Below, one piece after another: positions 55,847-64,000 of a stretch of DNA of 64,000 nucleotides. The notes beneath the pieces were generated by a model. It saw only the letters and a program-made list of their open reading frames with translations. It did no database searches and was not told where the DNA came from. The DNA is taken from assembly GCA_049324875.1 (NCBI GenBank), contig JBMONC010000042.1, positions 29,462 through 93,461 of the forward strand, in the 5' to 3' direction. Origin of the DNA: JAWLHU01 sp049324875 (GTDB taxonomy: Bacteria > Bacillota > Sulfobacillia > Symbiobacteriales > Symbiobacteriaceae). Each line of letters begins with the position of its first letter. The first letter of the stretch is position 1. The translations under genes were made by a program, and so were the position numbers.

Positions 55847-58762
55847 ATGAAGAACAGGGGAGCCACACCGCCACTCGCCGGAAAACCGGCACCCGCAACG
55901 TCCCTCTACGACCCGGATTCGCTGGTCTCGCTGCGAAAAGGGCTTCGACATGTCTACATCACCCGGTGCCGGGCGGTCCAGGAGGCGGACGCGCTGCTTG
56001 ACCGGCTCACGGTCAATCTGCGGTTGCTGGACTACCTGTACCAGCACGCCCGCGAGGTTCTGAGGGGAGACCTGAGGGCGAGCGTTGCGTTCCACCGTGC
56101 GATCCAGAGTCTGACGGAGCGGCACCCCGAGTTCCGCGGGAGCACCCATACGCTCCTGGATAGGGTCGGCATTCCACGTCCAACCCGAGGTGCGCTTGCG
56201 GCGGGCCAGGGTGGCCCCTCCTCTCAACCCCACGTTCATAAGCGGCAGATGGTGCGACCTGCCCCGCCTGATCTACCGGGGGGAAGGGGAGCACCCTGCA
56301 CGACCATCCGCTACTCCGGGATGGCGACCATCTACATGGCACTCTGGCAGGTCTACATCCTCCAACCAGGCGGCTTGACCCCATCACCGGTCCACCACCT
56401 GTCAGAGGCTCTCGACACCGTGGTCGGACTCAGTCTGGGGCATGGGCATCTAGAGGTGCTGAACGGCAGCCTGACCAGCGGCGGACTGGAGGGTTTGGAG
56501 AGCGTTGTTGAGCGTGAGGAGTTGCTGGGCAACCCCCTCTTCGCTCCGGATGGACGGCCCGCTGCTCCAGGTGTGGTACCGCCCGGACCGGCAGGACCCG
56601 AGGGGGGGCCGATCCCCGAACCCAGCGGACCGGGCGGGTTCCCCATTCCCGAACCGCGCCCCGGAACAGGGGCAGGGGGGTTACCGATTCCGGGCCACAT
56701 CCATCCCCCGCCCCCCGGTGACTGTGAGATCATTCGGGAGGCGTGTGAGGCTTGGCTCATCGATGCGGTGAATGCTGGACTACCGCCCCTACCCCTTCCT
56801 CCCGCGGTTACTGCATGGGCCGACAACATCGACCGAATCGAACTGCTGGGCCGGTGTGCCGGTGACATCATGGTGATTCATGGGCATGACTTTGGCTCTC
56901 CCAAACCGCCCCATGTGCACCTGATCATGAAGGTCCGCGGCGAGTGCGAGGTGGTTCCCGTAGATCCGGCAGACTGGAGCGACACTCGCATTACGGTAAC
57001 CCTTCCCGACGGTGTCATGCCAGGACCGGTGGGCTTCTACGATGCCCAGCAGGCGGAGTCAGAGCGCAACCGCTATAATCGGGAGGTTGCTCGCTACAAT
57101 CGCGGGGTACGCCAGGTGGCGACGGCCAGCAAGTGTCTCGGACGGCCTCTTGACCTACCAACCTTTAGCCCCGCCGAGGATCGCATCCCCTGTCCCCCGG
57201 GGACCAGCGTCAACATGGTAGAGGCGGGGCTGCCGCTCATCCGCTCCTTTACCGTGGCATCTGACACCTTGTCTGGAACGGAGATTGTTGCGGCACCCGA
57301 AGATGAGCTGGTCCTTCGCTGGAATGTGGAGAATGCCGACACGATCGCCCTGGAGCATCGGTGGGAGACTGGTTCCGCAAGTGTGAGAGAGGTTTTGACC
57401 AACGATGCGATTGGCTCGAGCTGGTACCTTGGGGCTGGGAATCACGAGGAGTTCGGCGTATCCACGTACCGGTTGACCGCGCGTAACGCCTGCGGTCCGG
57501 TGGAGGCGACTGCCCAAGTGGTCCGCTCGCAGCGTCCCCGCCTATCCATCGAGCGGATCGAGGTGACGCAGTCAATTCAGACCGCTGAGCACGACGTCCC
57601 TCTCGTGCGCCAGAAGCCGACACTGGTGCGCGCATATGCGACCCACGGGCTGAACGGCTTTGGCGGCCTGGATACGGTAGCAAACGTCACTGGCAGGCTG
57701 CGAGTCCGGTCGGGAGGCTCCCTGAGCTCATGGTTCAGTCCAGTGAATGGCGTGGTTCCCACCCCCCCGGACCCGCCACTGCCTGATCCCGCTGCCGCAA
57801 TCGACCTGCCGGAGAATCCGGATCCCACGCAGACCGACCACACGCTGAACTTCATCATTCCGGAGGCGCTTTGCGTCGGGACGATCGATGTTGAAGTGGA
57901 GTTGCGGGTGAACGACTTCGGTGCACCACCGGGTCTGCCCGGTTTTAGTGAGCGGGTCAGCGCTCTGTTCGAGCGCATCGTGACATTCCATTCTCGGCGG
58001 CAGCTCAAAATGCGTTACATTCCAGCGACGGTAGTCCCCGACCCCAACGGCAATGTGACTATCAGTATCATCGCCTCAAACCCGCCTACCGATGATGAGT
58101 GCCGCAGCTACCTGTTGGAGACCTTCAAGTTTCTGCCGACGATGCCGTCGTCCATCGAACGGTTGGAGGGCGTTGACTGTACGTTCCATATGGACCGCAC
58201 GGTGCTCAACACTCCGTGGGGATCCTTTCAGATTGACAGCGGCTGGTCCGAGTCCCTCATCTACGACGTAGAGGCGAACACAGCGCTCTTCTGGCTCGGC
58301 CTGATACGAACCTGCGAACTGCTCGGTTCCACCGGAACCATCTGTTCGGAGGATCATGATGCGCTCTGGGCGATTCTCGTGCCGATCATGGGTGTATGGG
58401 GACGGGCCAATGGGATTCCTGGCAGGGAGTACATCACCCCGATGCTGGATGGGAGGCCGGGTGTTGTCGGAACCGGTGCCCACGAGCTCGCACACTGCCT
58501 GAACCAACACCATTTGGTTGGGGCTGGCTGCGCCAACGGAGGCTCTCCATCCGGCGATCCCTTCGAGGGGAGCACCAATCCCTCAGAATGGCCTGATGGC
58601 GGTCAGATTCTCCCCGAGAGGGCTGTTCCGTTCGACATCATCCGCAACCAGACGATCGTCGACGGCGGGTCAGATGGGGTCTGGGACTTGATGTCATACT
58701 GCCGCACACGCTGGACGACTCCCAAGCGGTGGCAGATGATCTTCGACTTTGTGGGAGGGTGA
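55847..58762 (+). CDS. Large metzincin-type metalloprotease without signal peptide
   Basis: 971 residues. Residues 1-120 are helical with no signal peptide. Residues about 230-310 are a Pro/Gly-rich linker (PEPSGPGGFPIPEPRPG). Beta-rich regions with several Cys follow (310-740), including an IEVTQSIQTAEHDVPLVRQKPTLVRAYA segment typical of large secreted metalloproteases. The catalytic zinc motif is HELAHCLNQHH (His879, Glu880; the third His at position 11 of the motif) and a Met-turn LMSYC at Met949, so the protease is a metzincin of no family I can name; the usual Gly at motif position 8 is Asn. Base composition is less GC-rich than neighbours, suggesting transfer. Confidence 0.75.
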   Translation: MKNRGATPPLAGKPAPATSLYDPDSLVSLRKGLRHVYITRCRAVQEADALLDRLTVNLRLLDYLYQHAREVLRGDLRASVAFHRAIQSLTERHPEFRGSTHTLLDRVGIPRPTRGALAAGQGGPSSQPHVHKRQMVRPAPPDLPGGRGAPCTTIRYSGMATIYMALWQVYILQPGGLTPSPVHHLSEALDTVVGLSLGHGHLEVLNGSLTSGGLEGLESVVEREELLGNPLFAPDGRPAAPGVVPPGPAGPEGGPIPEPSGPGGFPIPEPRPGTGAGGLPIPGHIHPPPPGDCEIIREACEAWLIDAVNAGLPPLPLPPAVTAWADNIDRIELLGRCAGDIMVIHGHDFGSPKPPHVHLIMKVRGECEVVPVDPADWSDTRITVTLPDGVMPGPVGFYDAQQAESERNRYNREVARYNRGVRQVATASKCLGRPLDLPTFSPAEDRIPCPPGTSVNMVEAGLPLIRSFTVASDTLSGTEIVAAPEDELVLRWNVENADTIALEHRWETGSASVREVLTNDAIGSSWYLGAGNHEEFGVSTYRLTARNACGPVEATAQVVRSQRPRLSIERIEVTQSIQTAEHDVPLVRQKPTLVRAYATHGLNGFGGLDTVANVTGRLRVRSGGSLSSWFSPVNGVVPTPPDPPLPDPAAAIDLPENPDPTQTDHTLNFIIPEALCVGTIDVEVELRVNDFGAPPGLPGFSERVSALFERIVTFHSRRQLKMRYIPATVVPDPNGNVTISIIASNPPTDDECRSYLLETFKFLPTMPSSIERLEGVDCTFHMDRTVLNTPWGSFQIDSGWSESLIYDVEANTALFWLGLIRTCELLGSTGTICSEDHDALWAILVPIMGVWGRANGIPGREYITPMLDGRPGVVGTGAHELAHCLNQHHLVGAGCANGGSPSGDPFEGSTNPSEWPDGGQILPERAVPFDIIRNQTIVDGGSDGVWDLMSYCRTRWTTPKRWQMIFDFVGG

Positions 58763-58763
58763 T

Positions 58764-59696
58764 ATGCTCATGAGACATCAGGCAGAAAGAGGAGCCAAGG
58801 CTGCGGAAACGCTGATCGTCCGCGGTATCCTGTACGATGACGGGCGCTTCGAACCGCTCGGCTGTCATTCGGCGTACGTCACCGGACCGAGAAGGGCACC
58901 GATCAAGGGCGACTATGCCCTTGAGTTGGTCGACGGCGAACAGCGGCTCCTGGTCCGCGAACCGGTGGCGGTGAGGGAACCGACCATCTGCGTGAACATC
59001 TCCCCGGGTCTCTCGCTGGTGGAGGGGCGACTGCCGCTTCTCCCCGGAGCGAAGGAAGTGCGCATCGTCAAGGGAGAAGTCCCCATTCGGACGCTGCCCC
59101 TGGGGGAGCCGCCGCAGATCCAGGTGGAGTGGAAGCCGAAGCACGTCGACCGCAGGAAAAAGCACCCGCTACTGCTGCACTTCTCAAGGCCGGCGCCGGA
59201 TGCCTACATTAAGGTTTTCTACCAGTGGGGAGAGAACCGGTACATGACGGCGGCCCTCACACGTCCGGTGGAGAGGCTTGAGTTGGACTTCAGAGGGCTG
59301 CCCGGTGGTGACGAGTGCCACATCATTGTGGCCTATACCAGCGGATTGCGCACCGCCGCTGTGACGACGCACGCCTTTTCCGTTTCGCCGCTCCCCCCTT
59401 CCCTGGAGATCGTTCGACCGCGCGAGCAGGCGGTCTTCGCCCCCTGGCACCCAATTACCCTGGAGGCCCGGATGGTGGACCGGCAAGGCGAGGGGAGCCG
59501 GCAGTCGGACCTGCTATGGAGGCTGAATGGCAAGCGGGTGAGCCGGGGCTGGGTGGGTTGCCTGCAGAGCCTGCCCGAAGGCAACTACGAACTGGAGGTG
59601 CAACTTCCAGGCAAGGAGGGTATCGCCGCCCGTCGCACCCTTGTGATCAAGCGCCCCAAAGAGGTGAAGGGGATTCCGGCATCTGAGTGGGACTGA
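58764..59696 (+). CDS. Hypothetical protein with C-terminal Ig-like domain, partner of the metzincin
   Basis: About 310 residues, starting one base after the metzincin stop (ATG 58764; ATG 58770 also has a usable GGGAGGGTGAT site). Residues 1-200 are beta-rich and not recognised; residues about 215-300 form an Ig-like domain (PPSLEIVRPREQAVFAPWHPITLEARMVD...LLWRLNGKRVSRGWVG...LPEGNYELEVQLPG). No signal peptide, no membrane helix. Cotranscription suggests it serves the protease as adaptor, chaperone or inhibitor. Confidence 0.65.
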   Translation: MLMRHQAERGAKAAETLIVRGILYDDGRFEPLGCHSAYVTGPRRAPIKGDYALELVDGEQRLLVREPVAVREPTICVNISPGLSLVEGRLPLLPGAKEVRIVKGEVPIRTLPLGEPPQIQVEWKPKHVDRRKKHPLLLHFSRPAPDAYIKVFYQWGENRYMTAALTRPVERLELDFRGLPGGDECHIIVAYTSGLRTAAVTTHAFSVSPLPPSLEIVRPREQAVFAPWHPITLEARMVDRQGEGSRQSDLLWRLNGKRVSRGWVGCLQSLPEGNYELEVQLPGKEGIAARRTLVIKRPKEVKGIPASEWD

Positions 59697-59703
59697 GCGG
59701 TCC

Positions 59704-60870
59704 TCAGACCGAGGTCCGCGGACGGGCCGGGGCCAGCCGTTGGAGCAACAGCATCCCCAGGGCGCCGGCCAGCACGAGGGAGATGCCGAGGCGGGGCCCG
59801 CCCGACTCCATCAGCACCCCCTGGAGCCAGGGAAGGAGCATGCCGCCCGCGATCCCGCTGGCAATCACCAGGCTGCTGGCGGCGCCGGGGGCATGGGGAA
59901 AGGCGGTGGTGGTGATGCCGACGGCGGGGAAGACGGGACCGAAGCTGAGCCCCAGCAGGAGGATGGCCAGGACCGAGAACCAGGCGTTGCCGGTGGAGGC
60001 CACCAGCAGGAGACCGCCCGCCAGGGAGCCCGTCAGGGCCGCCTGCAGGAGCCGTTCCGGGGTGATCCGGCTCCCCAGCCCCGCCCCCAGGAGCCGTCCG
60101 ACGGTCAGCGCCATCCAGAAGCCGGAGGTGACCAGGGCGCCCATGGCGGTGTCGAGGGGGGTGGTGGCGGAGAGGTAGGTGGTGGCCCATCCCCCCAGGC
60201 CGCTCTCCACGCCGACGTAGAGCATAAGCATGAGGCCGAAGGCCCAGACCAGCGGGGAGCGCAGGGGGGAGGCCCCCGCCGCCGCCTGCGCCCGCTCTTC
60301 GGGGCCGGTCTCCACCCGGCGGGGCAGGAGGGGGATCAGCAGGGAGGTCAGGAGCATCAGGCCGGCGCCCAGCCAGAGGCCGGAGAGGCCGGTCTGCCAG
60401 AGCCGCAGGGAGAGGCTGGCCGCAGCGGGTCCCAGCATGGCGCCCACCCCGAAGAAGACGTTCAGCAGGTTGAGGGCGGCCACGCTCCGGTCGGCGAAGA
60501 GCCGGGCCACCAGCACGTTGACGGCGATATCCAGCGCCCCGTGGCCCAGGCCGGCGACCAGGCCCATGGCCAGCATGGCGGGCAGGCTGGTGACCAGTGT
60601 CAGCCCCAGGATGCCCGCCCCCGTGAGCAGCACGCCAAACAGGAGCAGGGGCACCTCCCCGAACCGGTCGGTCAGCCTGCCTGCCGCCAGGATGGTCAGC
60701 AGCGCCCCCAGGAAGAGGGCGGTGAAGAGCCCGCCCAGGGCGGCCAGGCTGCTCTCGCTCCGGGCGGCCAGGTCGGGCACGGCCGGGCCGATGGAGGCGG
60801 TGACAAGGCCCAGGGCCAGGAAGATGGTGCAGGCAACCGCCATGGTTCCGGTTCGCTCCAGGCGCTTCAT
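59704..60870 (-). CDS. MFS transporter
   Basis: 388 residues, about 12 membrane helices; ARSESSLAALGGLFTALFLGALLTILAAGRLTDRFG contains the MFS loop 2-3 signature. Closest in style to FucP/YfkF-like or sugar/drug MFS permeases, but the substrate cannot be told. Divergent from a DeoR/GlpR regulator with a palindrome between them, so it is the probable target of that regulator, pointing to sugar or sugar-derivative transport. Confidence 0.85.
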   Translation of the reverse strand: MKRLERTGTMAVACTIFLALGLVTASIGPAVPDLAARSESSLAALGGLFTALFLGALLTILAAGRLTDRFGEVPLLLFGVLLTGAGILGLTLVTSLPAMLAMGLVAGLGHGALDIAVNVLVARLFADRSVAALNLLNVFFGVGAMLGPAAASLSLRLWQTGLSGLWLGAGLMLLTSLLIPLLPRRVETGPEERAQAAAGASPLRSPLVWAFGLMLMLYVGVESGLGGWATTYLSATTPLDTAMGALVTSGFWMALTVGRLLGAGLGSRITPERLLQAALTGSLAGGLLLVASTGNAWFSVLAILLLGLSFGPVFPAVGITTTAFPHAPGAASSLVIASGIAGGMLLPWLQGVLMESGGPRLGISLVLAGALGMLLLQRLAPARPRTSV

Positions 60871-60943
60871 GGACGGGACTCCCTTCGACCGTCACGCTTG
60901 ACTCCCGCACCGTCAGGCGGTATCATGCAGAAGTACGGATATT

Positions 60944-60961
60944 CGTGCAAAAACGTGCACT
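60944..60961. promoter_or_regulatory. Repeat in the divergent MFS/DeoR region
   Basis: CGTGCA-AAAA-CGTGCAC: two direct CGTGCA copies 10 bases apart, with GTGCA/TGCAC also able to pair. It is the likely operator of the DeoR-type regulator on both divergent promoters. Confidence 0.45.
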
Positions 60962-61010
60962 AACCGGATCATACACGAAGAAACCTGCAGGGTCAAGGAG
61001 GTGGTGATCG

Positions 61011-61763
61011 GTGCTTTCCGCAGAGCGGCGCCAGTATATCCTCTCCCTGCTGGAGCAGCAGGGCAAGGTGCACGCCGGCGACCTGGCCCGGGAGCTGGCG
61101 GTCTCGGAGGACACGATCCGGCGGGACCTGCGGGACCTGGCCGAGGCGGGGCTGATCCAGCGGGTGCACGGCGGGGCGCTCCCGCTCAGCCCGAACCCGC
61201 CCAGCTACCAGGAGCGGGAGCGGATCGGCGGGGCGGAGAAGGCCGCCCTGGGCGCAGCCGCAGCCCAGCTGGTGCGGCGGGGTCAGATCCTGATCCTCGA
61301 CGCCGGCACCACCACCCTGGCGGTGGCACAGCACCTGCCGGAGAGCCTGGAGGCGACGGTGATCACCAACTCCCCGCCCATCGCCGTCGCCCTGGCGAGC
61401 CACCCCAAGGTGGAGGTGGTCCTGCTGGGCGGGCGGCTGATGAAGGAGGCCCGGGCGACGGTGGGGGTCACCGTGGTGGAGGAGCTGGAGCGGGTCCGGG
61501 CCGACCTCTGCTTCCTGGGGGTCTGCTCGGTCCACCCCACCGGCATCGCCACCTGGGACCGGGAGGAGGCGCAGGTGAAGCGGGCGATGATCGCCTCGGC
61601 CGCCGAGGTGGTGGCGCTCGCCCCGACCGACCGGGTGGGGACCAGCGCCCCCTTCATCGTGGCGCCGGTCCGGGAGCTGACCCACTTGGTGGTCCCGGAG
61701 CGGGTGCCCGAGGGGCAGTTGGCGCCCTACCGGGAGGCAGGCATCACCATCTTAAGGGCATAG
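61011..61763 (+). CDS. DeoR/GlpR-family transcriptional regulator
   Basis: 250 residues, GTG start with AAGGAGGTGGTGATC upstream. N-terminal winged helix (ERRQYILSLLEQQGKVHAGDLARELAVSEDTIRRDLRDLAEAGLIQRVHGGALPL) is the family signature; the C-terminal DeoRC sensor domain (about 75-235, LDAGTTTLAVAQHL, EAVIT-type segment) binds sugar phosphates. Probably controls the divergent MFS gene and itself. Confidence 0.92.
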   Translation: MLSAERRQYILSLLEQQGKVHAGDLARELAVSEDTIRRDLRDLAEAGLIQRVHGGALPLSPNPPSYQERERIGGAEKAALGAAAAQLVRRGQILILDAGTTTLAVAQHLPESLEATVITNSPPIAVALASHPKVEVVLLGGRLMKEARATVGVTVVEELERVRADLCFLGVCSVHPTGIATWDREEAQVKRAMIASAAEVVALAPTDRVGTSAPFIVAPVRELTHLVVPERVPEGQLAPYREAGITILRA

Positions 61764-61767
61764 CGAA

Positions 61768-61800
61768 AGAGGGCACCCACCCCGGGGTGCCCTCTGGCTT
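61768..61800. terminator. Bidirectional terminator
   Basis: 11-bp stem AGAGGGCACCC / GGGTGCCCTCT between the DeoR-type gene and the convergent beta-lactamase-like gene. Confidence 0.82.
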
Positions 61801-61810
61801 GCGGTCTGGC

Positions 61811-62629
61811 TCAGCCCACGAAGTGGCGGTAGAGCAGGGCGGAGACCTCCGCCAGGAGCAGGGAGGCCTCGTTGTCGGGGTGGAAGCGGCGGTCGGCGCA
61901 GCCCCGGCTCATGATGCAGAGCAGGAACCGGCGGCCGCGGGCCTCCACCAGCCCCACCTCGTTCCGGGTGCCCCGGATCGCCCCGCTCTTGGAGGCGACG
62001 GTGACCAGCGGCTCCGTCCCCGGCTCCGGGAAGGGGTCAAACTCCGGGATCCGGCGGGTGATCCCCTCGGTGATCTGCTGCCGGCCCAGGATCTGGAGCA
62101 TCTCGGCGCAGGCCTCGGGGGTCAGCACCTCCCGCCGGGCGATCATCCGCAGCAGCCGCCCCAGGTCGGCGGGGGTGCTGCGGTTGGGCGGGGCGCCGGG
62201 CGGGGCCCGGAAGAGCTTGTTCTCCAGGCGGGTATTGGTCAGGCCCAGGGCCGCCATCCCCTCATTGACCGCCTCCCGCCCCACCAGGTCGATCAGCAGG
62301 TTGGTGGCGGTGTTGTCGCTGACGATGATCATCAGGGTGGCCAGGTCCCGGATGGGGAGGGAGAGGCCGGGGGTCAGCTCCTTCAGCACCCCCGAGCCCG
62401 GCACCTGCTCCTCCGCCCGGAGGGAGAGGCTCTCGGTCAGGGCAAAGCGGCCCTCGCCTGCCTGGCGCCAGACCTCATAGAGGATGGGTAGCTTGATGGT
62501 GGAGGCCGCCGGGAAGGGCTCGTCCGCCCGGATGCGGACCGTCTCGCCGGTGTCCAGGGAGTGGGCCCACAGACCGAGGGTTCCGCTGAAACGGGCTGCT
62601 CGCGCTTCGATCGCTTCATAAAGGGACAC
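61811..62629 (-). CDS. Class A beta-lactamase-like serine hydrolase
   Basis: 272 residues from GTG 62629 (RBS AAGGAGGG). The three active-site motifs are present: STIK (SxxK), SDN in VSDNTATNL and KSG in VASKSGA. No signal peptide is visible at the chosen start, which is odd for a periplasmic or secreted beta-lactamase, so it may act on another ester or amide or be exported atypically. The GTGTGTCC start region offers an alternative start three bases earlier in a different frame only. Belongs to PF13354. Confidence 0.85.
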   Translation of the reverse strand: MSLYEAIEARAARFSGTLGLWAHSLDTGETVRIRADEPFPAASTIKLPILYEVWRQAGEGRFALTESLSLRAEEQVPGSGVLKELTPGLSLPIRDLATLMIIVSDNTATNLLIDLVGREAVNEGMAALGLTNTRLENKLFRAPPGAPPNRSTPADLGRLLRMIARREVLTPEACAEMLQILGRQQITEGITRRIPEFDPFPEPGTEPLVTVASKSGAIRGTRNEVGLVEARGRRFLLCIMSRGCADRRFHPDNEASLLLAEVSALLYRHFVG

Positions 62630-62762
62630 ACCGGACCCTCCTTTCCTCCCTGGGTCCACGGTCAGGGCTTCAAGCCCTTGGCCGGAAAACCCTTTTCGCC
62701 TCCTTAGTTATCCCTTATGAGCGGACCGGCAGCAAAGGAAGCTTGTGTCCCCACGGCGTTGA

Positions 62763-62792
62763 GGGCGCCCCCCTGAGCTCCAGGGGGCGCCC
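62763..62792 (-). terminator. Hairpin after the coiled-coil gene
   Basis: GGGCGCCCCC / GGGGGCGCCC perfect 10-bp stem, 10-base loop, about 100 bases beyond the coiled-coil gene stop. Confidence 0.6.
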
Positions 62793-62892
62793 TTCTCGAA
62801 GCCAGGGGAACATCTCACCGTCGCAGAGCCAGCAACTGGTGGGGAAGGAGGCGGGAAGGGGGCGGCGTTCGGCCCCCTTCCCACTTTATTTC

Positions 62893-63642
62893 CTACAACG
62901 CCGCGAGGATCTCGTCCAGCACCTCGCTCAGCTCGCTCAGCAGCTCATGCCGCTGCTCCTGGAGGGGGATCAGCTGGTCGAGGGCAGCGCTCATGGCCGC
63001 ATCGTCCTTGGCCTCGTGGGCCGCCTCGATCGCCGCCTTCACCGGCTCGAACTCGGCCCGCAGGGCCACCAGCGCCTCGTGGATCGCCCGGGCCTCCTCG
63101 AAGAGGGGCTTCAGTTCCTCCCGCTTGGCCTTCATCGCCTCACGCTCGGCCTTGAGCTGCTCCAGCAGCGCCTTCAGCTCCTCGGACTCCCCCGCCAGAT
63201 CGCCGAAGCCGTTCTGGGCGGCGGCCTTCAGGCTCTCCCACTGGGCCTTCAGCGCCTCCAGCGCCTCCTTGTCCTTCGCCTCCCGGGCCTCCCGGATCGC
63301 CTCACGCAGCTCGGCCAACTGCTCCCGGGTCTCCTTCATCGCCTCCCGGCGGGCGGCCATCGCCTCCTTCAGCTGGGCCATCGCCTCCCGCTTCTCCTCG
63401 CCGACGCCGCCCTTCCGGTCGCCGATCAGCTCCCTGATCTCCTGCCGCTGGGCCCGGATCTCCTCAGCGAGGGCCATGTTCTCCTCCCGGTTCTCCCGGG
63501 CCTCCGCCATCTTCTCCCGGGTCTCCTCGCTCCAGACCGCCTCGACCGGCTCATCCACCGGGGGCTCCGCCGCCATCGCCACGCCGCCGAAGCCGGTCAC
63601 CGTCATCCCAACCACCAGGATCGTCGCCATCAGCCGCTTCAT
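62893..63642 (-). CDS. Exported coiled-coil protein
   Basis: 249 residues. Signal peptide MKRLMATILVVGMTVTGFGGVAMAAEP (cleavage after AMA). The mature part is an uninterrupted, highly charged helix (REAIREAREAKDKEALEALKAQWESLKAA and similar), with Lys/Glu/Ala-rich heptads and only one proline-bearing region near the N terminus (PPVDEPVEA). No cysteines. Possibly a periplasmic or wall-associated spacer; function unknown. Confidence 0.78.
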   Translation of the reverse strand: MKRLMATILVVGMTVTGFGGVAMAAEPPVDEPVEAVWSEETREKMAEARENREENMALAEEIRAQRQEIRELIGDRKGGVGEEKREAMAQLKEAMAARREAMKETREQLAELREAIREAREAKDKEALEALKAQWESLKAAAQNGFGDLAGESEELKALLEQLKAEREAMKAKREELKPLFEEARAIHEALVALRAEFEPVKAAIEAAHEAKDDAAMSAALDQLIPLQEQRHELLSELSEVLDEILAAL

Positions 63643-63760
63643 CTACATTCATCCTCCTCTTGGGGTTCTGGCTCTCGGTGGAGCCGTTGTCTTTATCTTA
63701 GGAGGAGGATGTTGCCAGAGTTTGAACGGGAGATGAGCGATCCGACAACGTGATTGGTTT

Positions 63761-63864
63761 GCCACGGATTCCCCTGGGTGGTGCCCTTCGTTCCAGGAGT
63801 GGGCACACCCCATTTTTATAATATAATCCTTAATATATTCCGTGTAATCCGTGTAATCTGTGGC
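63761..63864. repeat. MITE-like inverted-repeat element, copy B
   Basis: Arm GCCACGGATT at 63761-63770 and inverted partner ...CCGTGTAATCTGTGGC at 63837-63864. Same CACGGAT-type arms and A/T-rich centre as 28135-28306 and a shared internal segment (GGAACG...GCACCACCCA, seen on the opposite strand). Inner stem GGGTGGTGCCC / GGGCACACCCC. Confidence 0.65.
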
Positions 63865-63890
63865 TATATGTAAACGGGACGCTCATACCG

Positions 63891-63922
63891 AAACGCACCA
63901 CCCCGGAGGATGGTGCGTTTTC
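63891..63922 (-). terminator. Terminator of the cysteine synthase gene
   Basis: AAACGCACCA / TGGTGCGTTT stem, 10-base loop; followed by T-containing sequence on both strands. Located right after the cysteine synthase stop. Confidence 0.8.
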
Positions 63923-63928
63923 ACGTTC

Positions 63929-64000
63929 CTATTCATAGAGATCGGACGACAGGTAGCGCTCCCCGCCGTCGGGGGCGATGGTCAGGACACGCTGGCCCGG
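63929..64000 (-). CDS. cysK: Cysteine synthase, C-terminal end (partial)
   Basis: Only the last 23 residues lie in the window. They read PGQRVLTIAPDGGERYLSSDLYE, matching the C terminus of O-acetylserine sulfhydrylase (TIAPDxGERYLSTxLF/Y). The gene continues beyond position 64,000 on the minus strand. It would use O-acetylserine and sulfide to make cysteine, with pyridoxal phosphate. Confidence 0.85.
   Translation of the reverse strand, partial: PGQRVLTIAPDGGERYLSSDLYE

Noticed and set aside
55847..59696. Phage or contractile injection system module
   Set aside because: No baseplate, sheath, tube or portal-like genes are nearby; the protease pair stands alone.

Overview
The window reads as a stretch of a high-GC, spore-forming member of the Bacillota. 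Directly visible support: near-universal G/C third codon positions, strong GGAGG-type ribosome binding sites with frequent GTG/TTG starts, sigma-A type promoters, and a set of sporulation-linked genes (SpoIVFA/SpoIVFB pair at 34.8-36.6 kb, an alpha/beta SASP-like protein, DUF1540 and YkuS-type small proteins). The high GC combined with sporulation genes makes a Symbiobacterium-like lineage my best guess; that is inference, not proof. The sequence is a draft scaffold: a 100-N gap at 43,451-43,550 is flanked by two identical 127-bp copies and is almost certainly an assembly artefact splitting one gene.

Layout. 0-5.7 kb: two secreted subtilases and an HD-GYP/GGDEF cyclic-di-GMP pair. 5.9-11.5 kb: an ArsR regulator divergent from a complete pyruvate dehydrogenase operon (E1 alpha, E1 beta, E2, E3) with a clear sigma-A promoter. 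11.6-17.3 kb: an anchored gluzincin protease, an orphan 2-oxoacid oxidoreductase gamma-like protein, a 2Fe-2S ferredoxin, an ECF sigma / HTH / ImmA-IrrE-type operon and a GNAT. 17.3-21 kb: response regulator, histidine kinase and HtrA-like protease. 21-26.7 kb: small genes, a PfkB sugar kinase, the lactate utilisation operon lutABC and an SDR dehydrogenase. 26.8-31.7 kb: an MFS exporter, a dispersed inverted-repeat element, a methyltransferase, small spore-type genes and speD with a possible small RNA upstream.

31.9-41.8 kb: a GAF/HD-GYP protein, a zinc ribbon membrane protein, a lipoprotein, SpoIVFA/SpoIVFB, two uncharacterised membrane proteins, the TIGR03960/TIGR03936 radical-SAM pair, a VOC protein and an SDH-type serine protease. 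41.9-45.7 kb: DUF4342, cupin, the gap-split NmrA-like oxidoreductase with a PadR regulator and operator repeats, and two tandem Com-like zinc ribbon genes followed by a 32-residue membrane peptide. 45.7-49.2 kb: a three-gene redox complex (four-cluster Fe-S protein, NrfD-type quinol protein, 16-haem cytochrome c). 49.4-53.6 kb: VOC protein and a carbamoyl-phosphate block (carbamate kinase, ornithine carbamoyltransferase, a zinc ribbon protein, a cyclic 2,3-diphosphoglycerate synthetase homologue) with a long inverted repeat inside it. 53.9-64 kb: ribonuclease E/G, an unusual cytoplasmic-looking metzincin gene with a partner, MFS/DeoR divergent pair, class A beta-lactamase-like hydrolase, an exported coiled-coil protein, a second copy of the dispersed inverted-repeat element, and the 3' end of a cysteine synthase gene.

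Functional themes are aerobic or respiratory use of pyruvate and lactate, membrane redox chemistry, envelope stress proteolysis, cyclic-di-GMP signalling and sporulation. The most system-like unexplained loci are the metzincin pair (55.8-59.7 kb), the 16-haem complex, the sigma/HTH/ImmA operon, and the Com-like duplication with its hairpins and membrane peptide.
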